This document shows, in pieces, positions 22,621 to 34,263 of a DNA stretch of 64,000 nucleotides (within the stretch, counting starts at the first letter, position 1; each line of letters begins with the position of its first letter). This DNA is from Flaveria trinervia (Eukaryota > Streptophyta > Magnoliopsida > Asterales > Asteraceae). Position numbers and translations under genes: made by a program. The stretch is taken from the NCBI GenBank assembly GCA_025506515.1, contig CM046454.1, positions 66,522,503 to 66,586,502 on the forward strand, written 5' to 3'. Under the pieces are notes generated by a model that was not told where the DNA came from, did not search any database, and worked only from the letters and a program-made list of their open reading frames with translations.

Positions 22621-23499
22621 ATGATAGATTTGAAATGAGTACCATGGGGGAACTCAATTCTTTCTAGGAATTCAAGTGAAGCAAGTTGACAGTGGCATCT
22701 TCATAAGTTAGTCAAAGTATGTATAAGACATACTTACAAGATTCAACATGACTGATTGTAAGGTTGCTAAGACACCTATAGCAAGAAACCACTCTCTTGG
22801 ACTTGATCTTGAGGGGGAGTGTGTGGAAGAACATCTTTATAGGGCTATGATTTGGTATATTATGTACCTAACTGCTAGCAGGCCTAATATCATGTTTTCC
22901 ACATATATTTGTGCAAGATATCATGCCAATCCCAAGATGTCACACCTAGTTACTATCAAAAGGATTCTGAGATATCTAAAAGGTGCTCCAACACTTGGAC
23001 TTTGGTATCCAAAGAATTCTAACTTCAATCTATATGCATATATAGATAGTGACTATGGCGGTTGTAATATGACTACAAATTCTACATCAGGGGGATGTTA
23101 GTTCCTTGGTGGAAGGATAGTCTCGTGGCAATACAAAAGACAATCCTATGTATCCGTATCAACTGCTGAAGCTGAATACATTGTTGATGCAAGCTATTGT
23201 GCTCAAGTTCTTTGGATTCAAAATTAGATGTTGGATTATTTATTCAACTTCAAAGAGACTCCCATCCATATTGATCACAATAGTGCTATCTCTATCACAG
23301 AGAATCCTATGCAGCACTCAAGGACAAAACACATCAATATCAGGTACCATTTGATTAGAGATGACTTTGAAAAGGGATTAATCAAACTACTCAAAGTTAA
23401 CACAAATGAATAATATGCTAATCTGTTCACCAAAGCCTTTAATGAAAAAAGATTTAAATATCGTGTATCAGCTATTGGGATGATTAACTTTAAGTAGCT
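22620..23499 (+). pseudogene. Outer copia RNase H region
   Basis: Typical copia blocks are present in order: YLTASRPNIMFSTYICARY, IKRILRYLKGAPTLGLWYP, DSDYGGCNMTTNSTSGGC, STAEAEYIVDASYCAQVLWIQ, and SRTKHINIRYHLIRDDFEKG. Stops follow GGC (about 23099) and WIQN (about 23225). The reading ends with TKAFNEKRF and a GMINFK tail at about 23490. Confidence 0.9.
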
Positions 23500-24190
23500 T
23501 TTCTTTAAAACTTAATCATATTATTTCTAAAATTTGTGTGTCCTAAGTTGTCTATCTTTATTACTTTCATAAGCCATTGTTTACTCTGAAAGCAAAATCT
23601 TTTTAGAAGACATTCTTAGATTTTTTAAAATTTTGATCTTTTTATTCTTCAGAAGATATGTATTTACCTTTGGAAGAAATTGAAGTCTTCAAAACAAACA
23701 ACTACCTAACAAAATTTACCTTCGGAAGAAATTTTAAAATATCTTCTAAAGCTTAACATTATTCATAAGTACTTGTATGTTTTCAAGAAAATTTCTTCCG
23801 AAAGCACTTATCTCTCGGAGCTTTAACTTCCAAGTCTTAATCTCTTCCGAAGAAAAATTTTCTAAACTCTTTGGAATATCTTCCGAAGTCATTTTGGCTT
23901 CGAAAGCTTTTCATTAAAACTTCCGAAGTAAATTTACCTTCGGAAGACTTTACTCTTCCAAGAAAACTACTTATTGGGCAAAAGAAAACTAATTTTTCAA
24001 AGGTGGGACCGACATCCGGATTTCAATGTTTATTCTCTTTCATTAACTTTTTCTGAGATCCATTTCATATATATATCCAATGGTCCCCCCCCCTTTTTTC
24101 ACTCTCTTCTTCCTCCGTACTATTCCAAAACCTAAATTCACCCAGAAACCGCCTTTGTTCTTCACTTTCTTCACCTTTGAGCTTTCTAAA
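23500..24190 (+). other. Outer copia pol/third-ORF spacer with CTTCNGAAG palindromic words
   Basis: Noncoding within the element. From 23640 to 23965 it holds about a dozen TCTTCCGAAG, CTTCGGAAG and similar words. The same word is found in the LTR and in the gag-protease linker of this element. A C/T homopolymer run lies at 24084-24100. Confidence 0.7.
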
Positions 24191-24226
24191 ATGGTCAACC
24201 TAAACCGTAGAAATGACCCTGATTCT
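24191..24226 (+). pseudogene. Start of outer copia third ORF, cut by inner copia
   Basis: An ATG at 24191 opens a short reading (MVNLNRRNDPDSP) that is interrupted by the CCATG duplication and the inner copia. The same region continues at 38401. Positioned downstream of RNase H, it corresponds to the extra, often called env-like, ORF of SIRE-type elements. Confidence 0.6.
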
Positions 24227-24231
24227 CCATG

Positions 24232-24948
24232 TGTTGATACATGTATGTCCCTAGATCATGATATGTGATGTAATAGATCTTTTTTGGTATGATTGATGAA
24301 ATGATATTTATTGTTTGTTAGTTATAATGTTTAATGTTTCATTAATGAGTTGACATTGAATTGGTTAATTAGGTTAGTGATTGCTTGAATGATTACACAT
24401 AATGTTTATTAATTAATACACAATACATTCAAACTTAACATAATAAGTTCTCATGCGAATGGCTCATGCGAATGAACCATACGCATGAATAACTTCACAC
24501 GATTGACTCAGTCGCACGACTGAACCAGGAGACTGGATCAGTCGTACGATTGTAACATAAGATTGGCTCAATCGCACGACTGAACACTCAGTCGTACGAA
24601 TGAATCAACCGCATGGTTTAATCGCACGACTGAACCAGACTAATGGTTCAGTCGCACGATTGAATAACACCAACCTATAAATACAACTCAATTCGTGAAA
24701 AAGAAATGCTCTCGGTTAATTACGATTTCAGACGTACCCTAGCCGTCCAGAAACCTCTCAATTTGTTCTCCAAGTTCATAGAACACATTAGATCGATTCC
24801 CAATCGATTTCTAACGTTAGTTTCAATTCTTGATTGATTCTTCGTGTGTTCTCACTGATTGGATCGCCAATCAAACAGGATTCCGCACTATTTCATCTGG
24901 TTTACACGTTAATCTCTAGGTATTTCGGTCAAATACCAGGTCCTAACA
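24232..24948 (+). repeat. 5' LTR of inner copia
   Basis: 717 bp, starting TGTTGATACATG and ending TCCTAACA. It holds a dense array of TCAGTCGCACGACTGA-type near-palindromes (24453-24665), then CTATAAATA at 24675-24683. Confidence 0.95.
24675..24683 (+). promoter_or_regulatory. TATA box downstream of palindrome array in inner copia LTR
   Basis: CTATAAATA is preserved exactly in all three LTR copies of this family (3164-3172, 24675-24683, 38127-38135). In each it directly follows the TCAGTCG-NN-CGACTGA cluster. It is the likely U3 promoter. Function is inferred from position and conservation. Confidence 0.7.
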
Positions 24949-24950
24949 AG

Positions 24951-24962
24951 TGGTATCAGAGC
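24951..24962 (+). other. Primer-binding site of inner copia
   Basis: TGGTATCAGAGC, two bases after the LTR, is a perfect match to the common plant initiator Met-tRNA primer-binding site. Confidence 0.95.
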
Positions 24963-25456
24963 AATTGACTCTTGATTACATGTGATTCAATCAAGATTGA
25001 TGAAAAGTTTGTGTTTTTGCACTAAAAACGCAATCTTTTGTGTCAAAAGTGATCTTGGACGTTCCCTGCTCATCAAAGTTGGTTTCTACGGACTTAGGCA
25101 ATTCAACCTTGTGAAAGTTCGAATTTTTACGGCTAAAACACGTTTAACTTAGAAATTTTTGCATAACAGCAGCTTCAGTCGCACGAGTGAGCCATTCGCA
25201 CGACTGGACTCATTCGCATTGCTCAGTCGCACGATTGGACATAATCGTATCTCCATTCGTACGATTGAACCGTTCGGTCGCACGGTTCATACGCATCAGA
25301 TTCATTCGCACGACTGAGCTAATCACTTAGTTCAGCCGCACGATTGAACCAGTCGTAGAGTTCATACGCACGATTGAGTGTTCATACGCACGCCTAGTCC
25401 ATTCGCACCCTTCATCGCCGACTTAAATTTGCTTATTAGACTTAAAGTTATTTACA
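24963..25456 (+). other. Inner copia untranslated leader with palindromic words
   Basis: Noncoding leader before gag. From about 25175 to 25410 it holds around a dozen ATTCGCACGACTGA/TCAGTCGCACGATTGA words, the same family of words as in the LTR. Confidence 0.75.
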
Positions 25457-27790
25457 ATGGAAGATCAATTGTCAGCCTTTACTACTGGGAAGGACTCTAG
25501 GATCCAGAACCTGCTGCTACTTGAGAGTGAGGTGGGTAATCATAATAAACCACCAAAGCTTTTAACGTTAAATGAGTTTCCCCACTGGAAACAACGTTTT
25601 GAGATCTACCTCAATGGAGTGGATCCGAATCTATGGGAGGCCATCGAGATTGGATATAGTACACCGGTGGGAGCCGATGGAGTAAAGTTAACCTTAGGAG
25701 GGATGACAGACGCGCAGAAAGTCAAATATAATGCAGAGAAGAGGGTCTATGCATTGATTACACAGTCTATCCCTAAAGAGATATTCCACCAGTACTCAGA
25801 AAATAAGCAGTCCAAGAAACTATTGGATGAGCTAGAGAAGAGGTACGACGGGAATGCCTCGTTGAAGGCAATCAAGGCTAAGGAGTTAAAGAAGGAATTC
25901 GACAACTTCTCATCGATGGGAAACGAGAGCTGGGATGATGTTATAGATAGATTCTACCATCTGATGAGTGAACTGCATACACATGGGGTGGCTACTACCA
26001 TGGAAGAGAAAGTTAATAATTTTGCAGACGGATTGCCTGAAAAATGGGTTTCATTCGTGTCTAATCTTAGACAGAATGGAATGCTGTCAAAACTGGATAT
26101 TAATGACTTCATTTTGAAGTTGCGAGAAGAATCACTTAGAATGAAGTACAGAGCTCAGAAGTCTACGTACAATCAAAATCCAGCTTTATACAATGCCACT
26201 CCTCAAGCTAAGACATCTGGAGCACCCCTCCAGACTGCATTGTGTCTAGCTCATCGAGTCCTACACATGCACCTGCTCCAAGTTCAGAAACGTCAGTGTC
26301 TTCTTGTACCCAATACATTGGATCTGAAGAGAATGCTACTAGACTGAAGACCGAGAACCTCGGTAATGTGACTGTGGAAGTAGCTCGAGAGCACATGGAT
26401 CTATTGGCAGCAATGGTCCATTCCTATTATGAACTTGTTGCTGGAAAGATTGGAAACTGCCATCTGGCAGATGAGGACTACGAGCAGGTGTGACGAAATG
26501 GAGCTTGAGAGAATGGACATAATGTGGGCCTTAGCAAGTGCTGTCCGGAGGGCGAAGAAGTTTGTGAAAAAGACTGGACAGAACTTGGTTGCTACTAAGG
26601 ATACCACATTTGGCTTCGACAAGAGTAAAGTGACCTGCTTTAACTGTGGTGAAAAGGGGCACTTCAAGAGAGAATGTGTGAAGCCAAAGAAGACTGGGAA
26701 TGGGAACCCGTTCTCATCCTTCACTCGTCTAGACAAGCAAACTACCAGTTCTACTTCCTCAAACAAGGACTCAAAAGCCTTGACTGCTCATGATGATGAA
26801 GGACAGGATTGGAGCTTTAGGTTTGTCTCACCAGGGGAATCAAACATTGCAATGTAGAAGATATTGACAGTGATTCTGCTAGTGAAGTAGATCTAGCAGT
26901 TGAGATAGCAATGTCACATAGTGAAGAAGCAGTTGCAACCGAGGTCAGTTACATGCCAAAAGTGGAGACTACCATGTCAGAGACAGAAAAGACAGAAGCA
27001 AAAGAATCAGAATCATCTGATACTGCATTGATGGCAAACGCTTCTGAATCTGCTCAGGTAAGTACTACTGACACAATGTTTAATAATCATGCTTGTTTGA
27101 TTGTGATGCCTTTAGGAATAGCATAGATGCTAAATTTGCTAGTTATTAGATCATAATGATAACTTGATAAAAGATTTGCATCTATGCACTGAAGCTAATA
27201 GGGTACTAAAACAAAATGAGCTCAGTTATAAAGAAAAGATAGACCTTTTGACTAAACAGCTTAGGGAAACTGAAGTAGTTGCTTTAATCAAGCTAATGAC
27301 ATTAGGTATTATCTAAACTCCCTAGAAGACACTAAGAAACAAAAGGCAGTTCTAGAAGTAGAAGTAAATTCACTAAAACAGAAACTGCATAGTTGGACTA
27401 GTTCGTCGCACATAGTCCAACACTTAGTAAAAGAAAGGAACAACGGGGAGGGAATGGGTTATAAAGTGGTTCCACCACCACCTGAGACTTTGATGAACAC
27501 TAAAACTAGACCTTTAAGTAGTAATCCCATCAAGGATCATGTAGTGTCTACTCCTCTTGTTAGTGATCCAGATTCCTTATGTTCATCTATTGACACTGGA
27601 AACAAACAAAAGGAGACCACTTCAAAGGCAAAGGGTAAATTGCCTTGTGTTAATCTGGAAAAGAAATTTGAAAAGGTTAACTTAAGTCAGGTTCTAACAA
27701 AGTCAAATCAGAACCAAAAAGGGCTTTTAAGGATAATCTTTCACATACTTCAAGTCAAAGACCAATTAACCAAAAAGAAAAGGATGTAAA
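25457..27790 (+). pseudogene. Inner copia gag (UBN2 type) with first zinc knuckle, frame-broken
   Basis: The start at 25457 (MEDQLSAF) is the first ATG after the leader. Residues 30-230 form the UBN2-type gag domain (FPHWKQRFEIYLNGVDPNLW, then KELKKEFDNF and LPEKWVSFVSNLRQNGMLSK). A frameshift near 26235 moves reading to 26242-26493, and another near 26490 to 26429-26857. The knuckle CFNCGEKGHFKREC is at 26636-26677. An acidic, Ser-rich linker and a coiled-coil-like segment (27130-27400) follow, again with frame breaks, then GYKVVPPPPETLMNTK (from 27454), which is conserved with the element at 1-3439. Confidence 0.9.
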
Positions 27791-27857
27791 ACAGGTTAAA
27801 TCAGTTAATTTTGTTAAACCAGTAGACACATCAAAAGAACCAGAGTCAAAACCTAAA

Positions 27858-28300
27858 GTGAGTGATATTACTAGAGTGTCACACACGTCTCCACAAAGAA
27901 AGATTAATCATAAAGTTGATAGCAGGGCATGCTACAACTGTGGAGAATGTGGACACATTGCTTCCTACTGTACTTATTATCAGACACCTAGGAAGAAGAT
28001 TGCACTTCAGGACTCAAAACCTAAGTCTTCTAAGAGGAGCTCTTTAACTCCACCTTGAAGAACTAGTGAACAGAAAGTTCAATCCGTTAGCCAGTCGACT
28101 GTGTATCACAAACAGGCTTTGCACAAATCTGGCCTATGGAAAGAAAATCAACCTCTGTGGCTGATAATGATGACAAGAAGGAACCTGAGCTACCCTCACC
28201 TTCTAAGGTCAATGGGTTGAATTTCTGATGTGTGATGCCTCTGGGAAACCCAAGCCAGTAAAAGCTTGGGTTCCTAACCTAAACTAACCCTTTACCTTGT
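27858..28300 (+). pseudogene. Inner copia second zinc knuckle and linker
   Basis: The knuckle CYNCGECGHIASYC is at 27930-27971. Basic residues flank it. A TGA at 28056-28058 ends the open stretch. The second knuckle, far from the first, is shared with the partial element (1978-2019). Confidence 0.85.
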
Positions 28301-28309
28301 ATGTGCAGG

Positions 28310-28960
28310 TTGTTCAATACTCCTGCTGAACTAACACGTGGATAGTAGACAGCGGAGCATCCAGGCACATGACAGGAAACAGAGCTCTTTATCAAATGTC
28401 AAACAAATCAAAGGAAGGCATGTTTCATTTGCTGGAAACAAAGGAGGATATATCACAGCTCAGGGAGAAGTTGGAAATCAGAAAGTTAAGTTTGATAGGG
28501 TGAACTATGTCAGCACTTCAAAACAACTTACTCTCTGTTTCACAAATATGTGATAAGGAATTTAAAGTCATCTTTGACAACAAGAAGTGTTATGTACTGA
28601 AGAAAGACTACGTGATCCTAGAGGACCAAGTGTTGATGACTGCTTCAAGATATAAAGATCTTTATGTCTTGGATCTGTCAACAGCTTCTACAGTGGATCA
28701 TGAGGTTCAGTGTTTTCTATCCAAAGCTACTGAAAAAGACTCCATCTCCTGGCATAGGAGAATGGGACACATCAGTCAAAGGAAGATGAATCACTTGATT
28801 AGAAGGATCTGGTGAGAGGTGTAAATGTCAAGAACTTTCAGCTTCCTGATTTCTGTATAGCTTGCAAGAAAGGTAAACAGACACAAGAAGTCTCATAAGG
28901 AAAAGAAAGTTAATTCAATGAACTTCCTCTTGAACTTCTACACATGATCTGTTCGGTCCA
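28310..28960 (+). pseudogene. Inner copia protease and pre-integrase domain
   Basis: WIVDSGASRHMTGN is encoded at 28339-28380, with the catalytic DSGAS intact. A small deletion just after it shifts the frame, and another shift occurs near 28507. The pre-integrase domain includes WHRRMGHISQRKMNHL and a CIACKKGK block, giving the HHCC zinc-binding pattern. The frame is lost again at about 28815 and before the first catalytic Asp of integrase (about 28945). Confidence 0.88.
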
Positions 28961-28969
28961 GTCAGTACA

Positions 28970-30112
28970 ATGAGCATTGCAGGCGACCTGTGCTGTTTTG
29001 TGGTCACCGATGACTACTCAAGGTTCACTTGGGTAATGTTTCTGAAATCCAAATCAGAAACATTTGAATCATTCAAGGAGTTGGTAACCACACTAGAATC
29101 TCTCTACAAGCTGAAAGTTAGACAAGTACGCTCAGACAACGGAACGGAATTCAAGAACCATTGGATGGAGGAATACTGCAAGGAAAAGGGGATTGTGCAT
29201 CAATTCACTTCTGCTTACACACCTCAGATGAATGGCGTTGCTGAGAGAAAGAACAGGAGCTTGATAGAGACAGCATGGACTATGCTGGCAGACTCGAAAC
29301 CGCCTATCCAATTCTGGAATGAGGCAGTGACAAATGCATGTTATACACTGAATCGAGTCCTGATAGTCAAGCACCACGGAAAAACATGTTATGAGCTACT
29401 ACAAAGACGCAAACCGAACTTGGAGTATCTCGAACCATTTGGGGCGCCGTGCACACTTCTGAAGAAGACACAAGAGGGTAAATTCAGCGAGAAGGCAGAT
29501 GTAGGCATCTTTCTAGGATACAACATACCTAACAAGCGAGTTTACAATAACTCAACAGGTCTAGTAGAAGTTTGGTGTAATATTGATGTTCAGCGATTCA
29601 CCCACACACCGCCTACTAGCAAAGGACCCGCCTACTTCTTGGACTATGATGGATTCTTCAAGTCCTTCAACATTCCTCTCTCTCCCTCGGATGACGAATT
29701 AGCTACACGAATGATGTATGATAGCTTGAATCCACCAACATCTAGCTCACAGGGAAAATCATCTACTCATTCAGGGGGAATAATCGACGACAGTGACACC
29801 TCCTCTGAAAATGAAGCTGAAGAAGATACCCAAAACAGTCAGGAGGAACAGGTTCCAGTTCCTGAAAGTCCACAAGCATCTACCAGTGGTGCACCTTCGA
29901 CGTCAGAGCCTCAAACTCCGACTACCTCAGATGAAGAACCAAATGTTCATCATCTTGGCTCTGAGGTAGCTGTTCCTACTACTCCAGGATCACGTCTAAA
30001 CGTTTATCATCCCTTAGAAAATGTCATTGGGGATGTCCGATCAGGAGTACAAACCCGAAATCAGCTGTACTCAGCTGATTATGCCTCTGTTATGGAAAGG
30101 GATATATCATGA
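28970..30112 (+). pseudogene. Inner copia integrase core and C-terminal region (380-residue open frame)
   Basis: This is the longest intact reading frame of the window. It inserts the cDNA into the genome. The core shows TDDYSRFTWVMFLKSKSE, the second catalytic Asp in RSDNGTEFKN and the catalytic Glu in NGVAERKN. The first catalytic Asp lies upstream near 28945 behind a frame break, so the frame alone is not a whole enzyme. The C-terminus has FWNEAV, ADVGIFLGY and then an acidic, Ser/Thr/Pro-rich linker ending near 30112, as is usual before copia RT. Confidence 0.9.
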
Positions 30113-30129
30113 TGGTGCCTATCGGGTTT

Positions 30130-30900
30130 TGTCTCACAGGTTGAGCCAAAATATGTCAGTGAAGCACTAAATGATGAGGCATGGGTGAGTGCAATGCAAG
30201 AAGAACTTCTTCAGTTCAAGAAGTTAGGTGTATGGTCTCTGGTTGATAGACCTAAAGGTGCTAAGGTCATTGGCACCAAATGGGTTTTAAAATGCAAGAA
30301 AGATGACAAGGGATCATTATCAGGAACAAGGCTCGACTGGTTGTTCAGGGATTTCACCAAGTCGAGGGAATTGATTACAATGAGGTATTTGCACCCGTGG
30401 CAAGGATGGAATCCATTCATATCTTCCTTGCCTATGCATCGTACATGAAGATTAAGTCTATCAATTAGATGTGAAGAGTGCATTTCTTCATGGGGAAATT
30501 AGAGAAACAGTTTATGTCAGTCAACCCGAGGGATTTGAAGATCCTTATCATCGGGATAGAGTCTACAAGCTCGACAAGGATTATACGGGCTTCATCAAGC
30601 TCCAAGAGCTTGGTATGAGAAACTCTCGACTCATCTTGTGAAACACGGCTTTCGCAGGGGAGTCATTGACTGCACGCTGTTCATTAAAGAAAAAGATGGC
30701 GACCTACTGCTCGTACAAATCTATGTTGATGAATAATTTTGGTTCAAAGAACGAAGAGTTATGCAAAGAGTTTGAAGCAGTCATGCAGAAAGAGTTTGAG
30801 ATGAGTGCTATGGGGGAGATGAAGTTCTTTCTCGGGCTACAGGTGGATCAAACACCAAATGGGATCTTTTACATAGACTAATCAGAAAATTCATAACATC
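30130..30900 (+). pseudogene. Inner copia reverse transcriptase, frame-broken at the active site
   Basis: The RT N-terminus is at 30185-30330 (MQEELLQFKKLGVWSLVD, GTKWVLKCKKDDKG). Later blocks are spread over different frames (DVKSAFLHGEI-like at 30465-30510, QPEGFED at 30520-30545). At about 30715-30735 the YVDD motif is cut: the reading gives YVDE then a stop. MKFFLGLQVDQTPNGIFYID is at 30818-30880. No active RT could be made. Confidence 0.85.
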
Positions 30901-30939
30901 TGTTTGACATGGAGAATGCATCTGCTGCAGGTACTCCAC

Positions 30940-31681
30940 GGCTACGAATCACGACATAGCACCTGATGAAAATGGAGATCTTGTGGATGCCACGATGTAC
31001 CGAGGAATGATTGGATCCCTCATGTATCTCACTGCCTCTAGACCTGATATCATGTATGCGACATGTTATGTTCTAGATATCAGGCTAAACCTAAGGTCAA
31101 TCATCTGATCGGGGTCAAAAGGATTTTTCGCTATCTAAAGGGTACACCCACACTGGGGTTGTGGTATCCTCATGATGATGATTTTGAGCTCACGGCGTAT
31201 AGTGACTCGGACTACGGAGGCTGCAAGATGAAACAAGTCTACATCAGCAGGGTGACAATTCTTTGGGAGAAGATTAATTACCTGGCAGTGTAAGAAGCAG
31301 ACATCGGTTGCATTGTCAACCTGTGAAGCCGAATATGTTGCTGCTGCAAGCTGCTGTTCACAAATCATCTGGATTCAACAGCAAATGCGGGATTACGGTT
31401 TAACGTTCCATTCTACTCCTATTTTTGTAGATAACTCTGCTGCAATTGCAGTAACTAAAAATCCGGTCCAACATCCTAAGACCAAACATATCGGTATTAA
31501 TTATCACTTCATACGAGATTGTTTCGAAAAGAACTTAATTGATGTGGTAAAAATTAATACTGATTTTCAACGTGCTGACCTCTATACTAAAGCCTTTGAT
31601 AAACCACATTTTCAATATCTGCTAGAGGTCAACGGCGTTAAAAAGAGAAGTGATGTTATTCCTGATGATGATCATGTGTAG
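30940..31681 (+). pseudogene. Inner copia RNase H region
   Basis: Blocks include YLTASRPDIMYAT, KRIFRYLKGTPTLGLWYP, DSDYGGCK, STCEAEYVAAASCCSQIIW and PKTKHIGINYHFIRDCFEK. A frameshift lies between 31063-31293 and 31313-31681. The last open stretch ends at TAG 31679-31681, closing pol. Confidence 0.9.
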
Positions 31682-34263
31682 TCCGATGTAGTTTAGTTAT
31701 TTTTCTTTTTTTATTTTATTTTATTTGTTATTTTAGTCTGTTTAAATTAAACTCATGTTATTCTGCTGTTTATTAAAATCCTAAAATAATTTAACCAGGT
31801 TGATTTTAGTATTTTAGGAGGAGAATAAGTCAGCAAGCAACATTAAAAATAAAAAAAAATAAAAAAAAAGGAAACCAAGGGAGAAGGAGTGGAAAGCTGA
31901 TACAAGGTAGATCGTATCTGTGATACCAATTCAAACCCTTTGGAATACGATAGTACACAGGAACAAGTCAAGAGGGACTTTAAAATCCTAATTTAGAAAA
32001 GATGAAAAAATTCAAAGTATAAGTCTGTGTAGTCTAAGCAATATAAAAGGGAAGATGATAGAAAAACTGGTAACTCCTAAGGTAACACAATGAGAGTAGA
32101 CCTAGAGGTTGCTAGACCACAATTGATATGTCAGTAGATTCAACACAATAGATGATTAGACCGGACTGGTGATCTCAAGATCAAACTAAGTTGTTCAACT
32201 GACTGTGGGCTTCCATCTTATCACTGGTTAACACAATCAATAATATTCCAATAAGGGTAATGAGCATGTAAACGCCACAAATGTGTGCGGATGACCATAA
32301 ATAGAGCAAAGCACGAAAAAAATGAAAGAAAAATGCTATCAAGCTAATGACCTATGTTGTTGGTGCATTTGGTGCAAAATAAAAGCTGCTATAACAAGGA
32401 GATAGGTTGTGTGCCTCTCCGCTGTGCGATGGCACTGACCTGGGGATAAGCATAACCTAGATATTCTAGAATTCATTGTTGTTTGCCGCCTCTTTGCTGT
32501 GCGATGGCACTGACCTGAGGACTGGTTTCTCTATGAAAGATCTAAGAATAGTCTCTTCTTGTAACAATACCCGTAGACCGCTCAAAAGCTCCTGAGGGAT
32601 GTTGATTACCATATAAGTGTGGGATCCACAAATGTTCGTTGAATTAAATAAACCAAAAACAATCACCGGTTTGAGTCAAGAGTCTGTGTATGGATTTAAG
32701 TGGACAAACATATTGACAATCATTGTGGCTGTAATTCTTGAAAGTTCAAATCAATGCAGTAATCTAAGAGTTCCAGTATGATTCCCTAAAGCTGCTGATG
32801 ACTCTGGATGAACACCAAGAATTGAGCATCGAAAGAGTTTGATAACAAGTCCCAAATGATTTGATGTTCCTGTATGATTCCAAAATTGAATTGGTCAGGT
32901 ATGGTCAATCTAAGTTGAAGCTTTCGATTCCGGAATCAAATCCCGTAGATTTCCATCTTAGGGTTTATCCTCATAAAAAGTCCAAAAACAAATTTTATTT
33001 GTGTATTTAGTTTAAGTTTCTAGGTAATCTTTTAGTGTGTGTGTCTGTCGGACTACATCGGGAAAATCAGAATGGAATTAACTCACCTAAAGGGTCATGT
33101 CTGAGATGGCCACATGTTTTCAAAGTTTAAAGAGTCACGTCAGAGGTGACAACGTGTTTTAAAAGAGTCACGTCTGAGGTGACTGAATTGGTTAAGAGCT
33201 TATAATGTTATTGTCAAAAGTTAAAAGGGTCTTAAAAGTAAAATGTTCAAAATGACTGTAAACTCACTAAGTGTGACCCATTCGCACGATTGGATCATGG
33301 TTATGGACCAACTATGCGAATGGCTCCCAATCGGCCGAATGGACATGAGAATGATCCATTCGACCGAATAGAAGGGGGAGAATGAAGCAGTCGACCGACT
33401 GAGGCTCAGTCGGTCAACTGAAGATGCGAATGAAAGAGACCGAATGAGGCAGTCGACCGACTGAGACTCAGTCGGCCGACTGAATGCGATTGACTAGGCC
33501 AATCGCACGACTGAGACTCAGTCGCCCGAATGAACTAAGCGAATGAGGCCAGTCGGCCGATTGAACTTAAGTTCAGTATTTAAGGGCCTCAGTCGATCGC
33601 ATGTTCTCATCACACCAAAATCGCACTCAAATCGCATTCTTCCCGTCACTCTGCCAAAAATTGCTACAGATCTGATTTACATTGCTGTTGAGTTTCTTAC
33701 ATTCAAGTGACGATTTTACAGGTACATTACTCTTGAATCTTACCAAAATCAGAAGATTACCGAACCTACATAAGAGACACTCGATTGAATCAAGAACCGA
33801 ACTGTGAAATGACCTAATCACCTACGTAAATAAGCAAAATGTTAAAATTAAGTTTAATAGGTTATTAGTGACAAGTAGGCGAGTCTAATGGACCATTAAC
33901 ACTGTTAAATGACTAAATTGGTCAAGATTCGACCCACAGGCGATCGAACAGTGGGGCAAGCAACTGGTCGTTCGAATGAACTCCAATCGCACGATTGAAC
34001 CTTGCGATTGGGTCATTCGGCCGAATGAACCACCCGAATGAGTTCAGTTGGCCGACTGAACCAATCGAAGACTCAGTCGGCAGATTGAACTCAATTGCAT
34101 GTCTCAATCAACTGAATGAACTCAGTCGTACTTAAACAACTGAATGACTCCAGTCGCATGATTCATTCGCATGAATGAATCAGAATGGAAGTGAAACACT
34201 ACACTTAGAACTGAATTCTGATGTAGTATGTACTAATGATCATGTTTTGTGTTTCAGGAAAAA
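31682..34263 (+). other. Inner copia noncoding spacer between pol and third ORF
   Basis: No reading frame is supported here. The first part holds an A-rich run (31840-31870) and a repeated GCTGTGCGATGGCACTGACC word (32418-32437 and 32494-32513). The last part, 33275-34170, is a dense array of TCAGTCGGCCGACTGA, CAGTCGACCGACTGA and CGCACGATTGA words, the same type as in the LTR and leader. AGTCGGCCGACT is an exact palindrome. Confidence 0.7.
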
